From Hybos culiciformis (lineage: Eukaryota > Arthropoda > Insecta > Diptera > Hybotidae): a stretch of DNA of 64,000 nucleotides. The stretch covers positions 127,094,732 to 127,158,731 of the forward strand of contig OZ023273.1 of NCBI GenBank assembly GCA_964007475.1. Direction: 5' to 3'. This document shows, piece by piece, positions 61,036-64,000 of the stretch. The notes beneath the pieces are model-generated. The model was given only the letters and a program-made list of their open reading frames with translations, had not been told where the DNA came from and did no database searches. The translations under genes and the position numbers were made by a program. Position 1 is the first letter of the stretch. Each line of letters begins with the position of its first letter.

Positions 61036-62378
61036 GGGTTAAGTTGAATTCGGTTAAGTAAAAATTTTTTATTAGGATACCGAGTGGGTTCTAAGATTTG
61101 GATTTACTTAAAATTAATTTGTATTTTCTTTGTGATATTATAAAGACCATTGATATTTTGTTTTCTACGGTTTACATTAAAATACTGGAAAGAATTATCA
61201 ATAATTTATTGACGAGATATTTCCTTATTTAATATGTGTATCATCACAACAACAGATATTCCTTTATTTAAAATATTCTTTATTTATATAGGTAATTAAA
61301 TTCTTATAGATAGATGTTCACATTTAATTTTTTTTTAAATGTATTTAAAATAATGTAATTATTATAATATTATTTTCTGAACTCATTTTACTACTATATA
61401 AAATTAAAATATTATTATTGAAGATAACCTTTTTAACACTAATCATAAAAATGATATTATAAATTTTAAAAATTAATATTAAATAAAATCATTTGTAAAT
61501 TATTCGCCTTCAAAATAACATTAAAGTTAAAACGAAATCGAATAGTTTTAATTAGTGACGGATATTAAAAAATTATAATTTTAAAATAATAAAAAAAATT
61601 TATAAAAAACAAAAGAAAAACATTTGTTACAAACCGGATTTTAATAAATTAAATTTTTTTTTATACAATAATTTTATTAATATTACATTTTATATTATAT
61701 AAATATAACTATATTGTTGGGGGAAATAATAATAATAGTTAAAAGTGAAATTATTTAATGACTATTTTGAAAAGAGATATTACAATTTTTGTTTCTTTTG
61801 AAATATCACAATTAAAATATAAATCCAAAATTATCTGTGATAATTGCCAAAAAAATAAATCACTTGCCGAGTTAGTGTTTGATTTTTGTGAAGGTAAGAA
61901 GCATTATACGTAATGAATGAATATAATAATTTCATAAGAAATTGATAATGTGAATTATTAAAAAAAAAAATCATTAATTTCAAAAAATTTGTTAATCACA
62001 ATTTACACAATTAGCAAACATTATGTTTACAAAAATGTCAATCAAAAATACCAATCAATTACATATATATGTATAATATACCTAAATATTTTACAGCATC
62101 CAGTAGAAAAACAAGATTGTTAATGAACATTTTGTTGAACATCTGAACTATAAATAATAAATACCTATTAGAATTAAAAATAAAAAATATTTATTTACCT
62201 ATTTTCTTCATGTTCATGTTATATAATTTAATTGTTTAATTTCAAATTCAAATACCCCAAAATCAATCAACGTTTCATAAAATATTTTATTATCTCTGAT
62301 AAAAGTAAAAGGTACTTAAAGCATCGAAAATAAATATTTTGTATTTAAACTAGCAAGCGAGCGTACCCTACATTTTCT
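61036..62378. other. AT-rich spacer
   Basis: 1.3 kb, about 85% A+T; no gene or element ends seen. Confidence 0.5.
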
Positions 62379-62399
62379 TTTAATATTGGGAGCGTCTAC

Positions 62400-62790
62400 A
62401 GTTACGGCAAACGTAACTCTTTTTTTTTTTTTTTAAGTTACGGCAACCGTAATCCTGTTCAAAATTGACTAAAGTTACGGCAAACGTAACTCTTTTTTTT
62501 TTTTGAGAGTTACGGCAACCGTAATCCTGTTCAAAATTGACTAAAGTTACGGCAAACGTAACTCTTTTTTTATTTTTAGAGTTACGGCAACCGTAATCCT
62601 GTTGAAAATTGACTAAAGTTACGGCAAACGTAACTCTTATTTTATTTTTAGAGTTACGGCAACCGTAATCCTGTTGAAAATTGTTTAAAGTTACGGAAAA
62701 CGTAACTCTTTTTTTTTTTTTTAGAGTTACGGCAACCGTAATCCTGTAGAAAATTGTCTAAAGTTACGGCGGACGTAACTTTTTTTTTTT
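62400..62790. repeat. Six ~72-bp tandem repeats (AGTTACGGCAAACGTAACT)
   Basis: Starts at 62400, 62473, 62544, 62617, 62689 and 62762. Each unit is AGTTACGGCAAACGTAACT (itself near-palindromic), a T run, GAGTTACGGCAACCGTAAT, then CCTGTT(C/G)AAAATTG. The mirrored motif GTTACGGTTGCCGTAAC recurs at 63290-63417. Confidence 0.95.
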
Positions 62791-63095
62791 TAATGATTAC
62801 GGCAAAGTTTTTTTTGAGCATTATGACTTTTTTTTTAAATAAAAAGTTGTTATGCTGAATGGGGGACGGCCGCCGCCTCCCCCAAACCCCCTAGGGCTTC
62901 TTTTTTTTTTTTTTTTTTTATTTTGCTTTGGCGCTTCGCGCTTTTAAAACTATTTTTGTATTTTTGTATAACTATGTAAGGTTTTACTATTCTTGCATTT
63001 TTTGTATGACGATGTAAGGTTTTTACTTGTCAATAACTTTCACATGTACACATAATTTATATTTTCTATTTTGTACACGTTTATAATTTTAATAC

Positions 63096-63158
63096 TGTAG
63101 CCGAGAGGTAGAGTGGTAGAATGAAATGCTAAAGAACGAGGTTCGAATCCCGAAGAAA
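63096..63158 (+). ncRNA. tRNA-like Pol III promoter (SINE head or tRNA pseudogene)
   Basis: An A-box-like TAGCCGAGAGGTAGAGTGG (63098-63116) is followed 23 bases later by a perfect B-box GGTTCGAATCC (63140-63150). The region is too short for a whole tRNA and lacks a normal anticodon arm; a purine-rich tail follows. It is best read as a tRNA-derived SINE head inserted in, or captured by, the surrounding element. Confidence 0.6.
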
Positions 63159-63438
63159 GGGTTAAAACAAAAAAAAGGAAGAAAAGAAAGAAAAGAAAAA
63201 AAGAAAAACAAGAAAAAAAAGAAAAAAAAATTAAATAAATTTTTTTTTTTTTTGACAAAAAAAAATTGCCGTAACTTTAAGCATTACGTAAAAGTTACGG
63301 TTGCCGTAACTTAAAAAAAAAAAAAATAAGTTACGTTAACCGTAACTGTTAAAAAAAAATATAAATTACGTTAACCGTAACTGTTAAAAAAAAAAACAAG
63401 TTACGGTTGCCGTAACTGTAGCCACTCCCTTTAATATT

Positions 63439-64000
63439 ATACACAAATATTAATAATATGTATTTTATTGGTGGTTCAGTTTTCTTCTTTATTTGAAAAC
63501 CCCAAAAGCAATATTTGTAAAATGAGAGATAAGGTTTATTGTTAATTTTGAAAGCAATATTGTTTAATTGTTTATTGAAACACAAATGCATGATATTACT
63601 GAATTGCAAAAAAATAATTTTACAACTGAATAAATATACATAATCATGTGACAAAAAATGTATTCCATGAATTGAAAGTTATTGTGTTTTCCAAATCATT
63701 TTGCAGACACGGTAACAAAACATTATCGTATCAATTTTCTACTGAATGTTTATTATCATATTAAGTATGAATAAATCGAAATAAAGAAAAAAATACAATG
63801 TCAGCTAATTTATCAAGAAGCATTAAGCATACAAAAAAAAGTGGATTGATGTGGAAGGCTTATTTCATATTTGAAACTTTTATTAATCAATAAAATGGAT
63901 ATACTTAGGAACGGATGAATTTGTGAAAAAAAAGTTAGAAATTACTACTTGGAGATTCTAGCTTTATTAATTAAAAATGTAACGTTAGGTGCACAAAAAC
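63439..64000. other. AT-rich end of window
   Basis: No feature supported. Confidence 0.5.

Larger units (their letters stand above)
62388..63429. mobile_element. 1.04-kb element with 9-bp duplications and internal tandem repeats
   Basis: The left end reads GGGAGCGTCTACAGTTACGG. The right end, reverse-complemented, reads GGGAGTGGCTACAGTTACGG. A perfect 9-bp duplication TTTAATATT flanks it (62379-62387, 63430-63438). Six ~72-bp repeats follow the left end and a shorter inverted cluster precedes the right end. A 9-bp duplication suggests Mutator-like (MULE) elements; no transposase is left. A tRNA-like Pol III promoter lies inside. Confidence 0.85.

Noticed and set aside
63096..63158. A functional tRNA gene
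   Set aside because: The A-to-B box distance is too short, the T-stem is imperfect and there is no proper anticodon arm or acceptor stem.
63040..63258. Minus-strand frame with GFEPRSLAFHSTTLPLG
   Set aside because: This is the antisense translation of the tRNA-like A/B-box region, a well-known source of false frames.
1..64000. CRISPR arrays, operons, phage or integrative elements
   Set aside because: The window is eukaryotic nuclear DNA with spliced genes; the short regular repeats are transposon-internal and lack CRISPR repeat-spacer structure.

Overview
This is an AT-rich animal nuclear fragment, almost certainly from an insect. It has GT-AG introns, single-copy metazoan genes with insect-like protein sequence, many short non-autonomous DNA transposons and abundant TAGG/CCTA microsatellite-type strings. 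The order cannot be fixed from sequence alone. Only a few percent of the window is coding; the rest is intron, intergenic DNA and transposon debris.

Layout. (1) 1-8.3 kb is intergenic and holds two clear miniature transposons. (2) 8.7-31.1 kb is a minus-strand gene for the cytochrome b5 / b5-reductase fusion flavohaem enzyme (CYB5R4/NCB5OR). I rebuilt it as six coding exons (592 aa). Its first intron is about 18.8 kb and contains two genes on the opposite strand: a five-exon SLC22-type organic ion transporter (14.06-19.69 kb) and an intronless TRIC/TMEM38-type cation channel (29.44-30.26 kb). A 556-bp minus-strand open exon at 25.7-26.26 kb in the same intron ends in the same splice phase as the normal first exon, so it may be an alternative first exon. 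(3) 31.1-42.5 kb is gene-poor and carries one 1.3 kb terminal-inverted-repeat element. (4) 42.56-45.26 kb is a complete three-exon plus-strand fatty-acid amide hydrolase (FAAH2-like amidase-signature enzyme). (5) 47.33-49.53 kb is a complete four-exon minus-strand NEDD8-specific cysteine protease (SENP8/DEN1), converging on the amidase gene; its first splice donor lies in a 22-bp tandem duplication. (6) 51.3-63.5 kb is a transposon graveyard: a palindromic 59-bp-repeat element with a nested element, two hAT-like elements, a 4.9 kb composite of inverted PIF/Harbinger-like units with MADF-like coding remnants, and a 1.04 kb element with 9-bp target duplications, internal 72-bp repeats and tRNA-like Pol III boxes.

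The genes are functionally unrelated (ER redox, solute transport, K+ counter-ion channel, lipid amide hydrolysis, NEDD8 processing). The interest lies in the nested arrangement, the possible alternative N-terminus of CYB5R4, the retrogene-like TRIC copy, the duplicated SENP8 donor and the transposon structures. All exon joins were made by hand from splice consensus, phase and remembered family sequence patterns; none is backed by transcript data or database searches.
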